6,821 bases of DNA from Alphaproteobacteria bacterium (GTDB lineage: Bacteria; Pseudomonadota; Alphaproteobacteria; ATCC43930; CGMCC-115725). Of the stretch, positions 6,250-6,821 are shown piece after piece. The DNA is taken from positions 1 through 6,821 of the forward strand of contig JAFMSA010000229.1 in NCBI GenBank assembly GCA_017353855.1, read 5' to 3'. Below the pieces are notes generated by a model. That model worked only from the letters and a program-made list of their open reading frames with translations. It was not told where the DNA came from and ran no database searches. The translations under genes were made by a program, and so were the position numbers. The first letter of the stretch is position 1; the number at the start of each line of letters is the position of its first letter.

Positions 6250-6821
6250 TCAAACGCGCGCTCGTACCACCCAGATCTCGGCCGGCAAAATGACGCCTTG
6301 TGGTGTGGCGTGCCGTTTGAAGTAGGCCTCAAGGGTCGCACGCACATCCTCGCGTTGCGCTTCTGAAAGGCTCGGAAGCACGCGCATCAGTGGGCTATCG
6401 CCATGCCGAAGTCTGCCGCCTCTGCTTCTCCTGCGGGGCCGGCGAGTTGAATTACCGGGTCAAGCGGCGTCAGTGAAACCTCTCCAAACCCACATGATTC
6501 CAAGCGCGAGAAGGCTAGCTCGAAGCTGTCGGGCGGGAAGGGATGGACAGAAGCGTCGGCGACGATGACCTCCGCGTGCCGCAGGCCGGCAGCAGCGATC
6601 CGTTCGCGCGATCGGGCGACCGACGCCTCGGAGACATCTGCACAAAGGACATGACCACCCGGGCCGACTTGCTTCGCCAGCTCGAGTACTGTCGTGCCGG
6701 GCCGCAGCCAATATGGACTACGCGCTCGCCTGGCCCGAGCGCCGCCAAGTCCAATAGCTCCTTCGTTAGAGGCGCGACCGCACGATCCATTCGCGCGTAC
6801 TGGTCGGCCCGCGCCCGCGTG
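6250..6821 (-). pseudogene. Decayed class I SAM-dependent methyltransferase (5' end beyond window)
   Basis: The frame enters from the right edge with MDRAVAPLTKELLDLAALG and then GERVVHIGCGP, which is SAM-binding motif I with His where Asp/Glu is usual. One C is missing on the plus strand near 6697 (CCGGG for an expected CCCGGG). After that shift the protein continues as GTTVLELAKQVGPGGHV, CADVSEASVARSRERI and FPPDSFELAFSRL. Near 6489-6501 the text jumps to GFGEVSLTPLDPVIQLAGP, so a middle block that family knowledge puts at roughly 70-80 codons is gone. A second single-base loss near 6395 shifts the frame again before PLMRVLPSLSEAQREDV and the end AEIWVVRARV, with a TGA at 6252-6250. The intact family transfers methyl groups from SAM; the acceptor is unknown. 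It is convergent with dinB. No functional product is expected. Confidence 0.85.
6420..6461 (-). repeat. Inverted repeat arm inside the methyltransferase pseudogene
   Basis: This is the partner of the plus-strand arm at 6208-6249. It encodes DPVIQLAGPAGEAE in the frame of the methyltransferase remnant. The two arms enclose about 170 bp holding the last, C-terminal piece of the pseudogene. The mismatches fall partly at third codon positions, as expected for diverged relatives and not for a recent copy. Confidence 0.55.

Noticed and set aside
6515..6790. 91-codon frame as a small methyltransferase
   Set aside because: Only its first 30 or so residues match the family; the rest is frameshifted, so it is part of the larger pseudogene.
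1..6821. A new defence or other multi-gene system
   Set aside because: The intact genes belong to common unrelated families and the rest are decayed; no cluster of unknown co-oriented genes is present.

Overview
The window is high-GC DNA with strongly G/C-biased third codon positions, alphaproteobacterial in style. The protein types (HlyD/EmrB efflux pair, a stand-alone LigD-type ligase, an LLM-class oxidoreductase, DinB) suit the Hyphomicrobiales (Bradyrhizobium-like), but the genus is an inference from general family knowledge only. No rRNA, tRNA, CRISPR array or complete insertion sequence was recognised.

Layout from left to right. (1) 1-1673, plus strand: the last 27 codons of a membrane-fusion (HlyD/EmrA-type) subunit overlap the TTG start of a complete 14-TM DHA2 drug exporter, giving a coupled two-gene efflux operon. 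A long hairpin follows the operon. (2) 1674-2044: poorly coding DNA with one minus-strand open frame of unknown nature that continues in phase from the integrase stop. (3) 2045-3389, minus strand: an intact tyrosine recombinase of lower GC than its neighbours, with a dyad just upstream of its start. (4) 3444-4058, minus strand: a heavily decayed ATP-dependent DNA ligase (LigD ligase-domain type). It has at least four reading-frame breaks, including an exact 8-bp tandem duplication, and its C-terminus is missing next to the integrase. (5) 4107-4943, minus strand: an intact LLM-class flavin/F420-type oxidoreductase. It is divergent from (6) 5085-6194, plus strand: an intact DNA polymerase IV gene, dinB. 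The 141-bp divergent region holds two perfect palindromes. (7) 6250-6821, minus strand: a class I SAM-dependent methyltransferase pseudogene with two single-base frameshifts and an internal deletion, running off the right edge. A short inverted, in-frame relative of part of this gene lies between the dinB stop and the pseudogene.

The efflux pair works as one export machine. DinB and the dead ligase are both DNA-repair functions, but nothing shows that they act together. The window reads as a chromosomal stretch scarred by integration and gene decay, with intact genes (efflux, integrase, LLM, dinB) among dead ones. I found no convincing new multi-gene system. The most informative signals are the decayed ligase/integrase junction, the inverted methyltransferase remnant and the palindromes between LLM and dinB.
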